Below are positions 63,224-64,000 of a stretch of DNA of 64,000 bases, one piece after another; the first letter of the stretch is position 1, and every line of letters starts with the position of its first letter. Origin of the DNA: Acorus gramineus. Its lineage: Eukaryota; Streptophyta; Magnoliopsida; Acorales; Acoraceae. The stretch is from the NCBI GenBank assembly GCA_030737835.1, contig CM060857.1, positions 14,643,496-14,707,495 of the forward strand, written 5' to 3'. A program made the translations under genes and the position numbers. The notes beneath the pieces are model-generated. The model was given only the letters and a program-made list of their open reading frames with translations. It was not told where the DNA came from and made no database searches.

Positions 63224-63400
63224 CCAATGAAAGACCTTTACAATTCATTTCTAAATGCCTTGCCTCAACTTGAATATTAATCCATAATCTTCTCAGGATC
63301 GCCGACTCCTCTTGACTCACACCATTTGGATAACTTGCCCTCTCATTTCTTTTCTCAGTTATCCAAGATTTTTGAGTGACTAGGATTCATAAAACTTATA

Positions 63401-63855
63401 GGTGCCGTTTGGATAGATGCATAAGCTATTATGAGGTTTATAACTGTTCTAGGATAACTATACTAGTGAATAAGTGATTTTCTGTTTGATTATGTTTTAA
63501 GTTATTTACGTTGGGAAATATAATAATAAAGTTTTTGTTGTTTGGTTGATTATGGATAAATTGTGGATAAAATATGTATATGAATAAGATGTGGATGATG
63601 ATTTATAAAAGGTGAACAAATTATTTGACATGTGGGTCCCTTGATTTATAAGAGGCGATGAGAGTTGTTTTGATAAGTGGAATAGATTAGATGGGATAAT
63701 ACATTCTAGGGGCGACCTAGAATACAAATACCAACTTATTACACCTATTCTGGCATAGCTATACTCATCTATTCCTTCCACCCAAACAACTTTTTAGGCT
63801 TATTCTCCTCCTATTCCCTCCTATTCTCTCCTTATTCCACTATCCAAACAGCCTC
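63401..63855. mobile_element. MITE, reference copy of an abundant family
   Basis: Ends GGTGCCGTTTGGATAG and (reverse complement) GAGGCTGTTTGGATAG form the inverted repeat, with ATA on both sides (63398-63400 and 63856-63858). The body blocks GTTTGATTATGTTTTAAGTT and GATTATGGATAAATTGTGG recur, worn, at about 12465, 51260 and (reverse) 3420 and 28560. It is probably Tourist-like. It lies beyond exon 7 of ATRX, presumably in an intron. Confidence 0.65.
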
Positions 63856-64000
63856 ATATTTTTTATTTATTTTACAAATAGAAATTCAATAATAGAAGGG
63901 AAAATCATTTACTGCATAGCTCTTATGGTGCACAGCTCTACAAAGGTTCAAAATGTACTTGTTTACATGAGGTTTTGATATGTAAAATAATATATGCTGC

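Overview
This window is AT-rich nuclear DNA of a flowering plant. Evidence: GT-AG introns of plant size, plant-only gene families (SOSEKI, DUF1635, ZAT-type Q-A-L-G-G-H zinc fingers, chloroplast CuZn-SOD with a miR398-like site), and many short plant transposons: hAT, Tourist-like and MULE-like MITEs, tRNA-type SINEs, truncated LINE ends and LTR remnants. I cannot name the species.

Eight protein-coding genes can be supported. From left to right they are: a DUF1635 protein (+, 7503-8174, two exons); a SOSEKI/DUF966 polarity protein (-, 16904-14401, six exons); chloroplast CuZn superoxide dismutase (+, 22919-26372, eight exons); a RabE/Rab8-type GTPase (-, 34868-31626, eight exons); a single-exon C2H2 EAR-repressor of the ZAT5 type (-, 41142-40471); an acidic ankyrin-repeat protein (-, 50698-47186, six exons); a plastid-targeted small multidrug export-family membrane protein (-, 54148-52746, two exons); and the 5' part of the ATRX/CHR20 chromatin remodeler (+, from 57837, seven exons seen, continuing past the right edge). 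The exon joins were worked out by hand from reading phase, GT/AG sites and family resemblance. They form no operon and no obvious pathway. The ankyrin and export genes run in tandem, and the export gene and ATRX are divergent across 3.7 kb.

Intergenic DNA (0-7.5, 8.2-14.4, 17-22.9, 26.4-31.6, 34.9-40.4, 41.2-47.1, 54.2-57.8 kb) is mostly repeats. Clear insertions with target-site duplications include a 515-bp hAT-type element (9241-9755) and a 983-bp hAT-type element carrying what looks like a captured first exon (19592-20574). Others are Tourist-like MITEs (2093-2328, 27888-28144, 28395-28838, 56737-57212), a MULE-like MITE family that prefers AATTAATT targets (11453-12303, 56072-56537), two SINEs (535-648, 58751-58847) and three truncated LINE-type insertions (42295-42510, 54378-54818, 62954-63223). 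There is also a solo LTR (29421-30283) and a GC-rich LTR-like fossil (about 4230-5035).

Points most worth a second look: the hAT-borne gene fragment; an apparent one-base loss at the last splice donor of SOSEKI; a GC-AG first intron in RabE; a DUF1635 intron built largely of a TC microsatellite; two neighbouring long foldback elements (37.3-38.5 kb); and a four-element MITE nest (27.0-28.84 kb). I found no previously undescribed multi-gene system.
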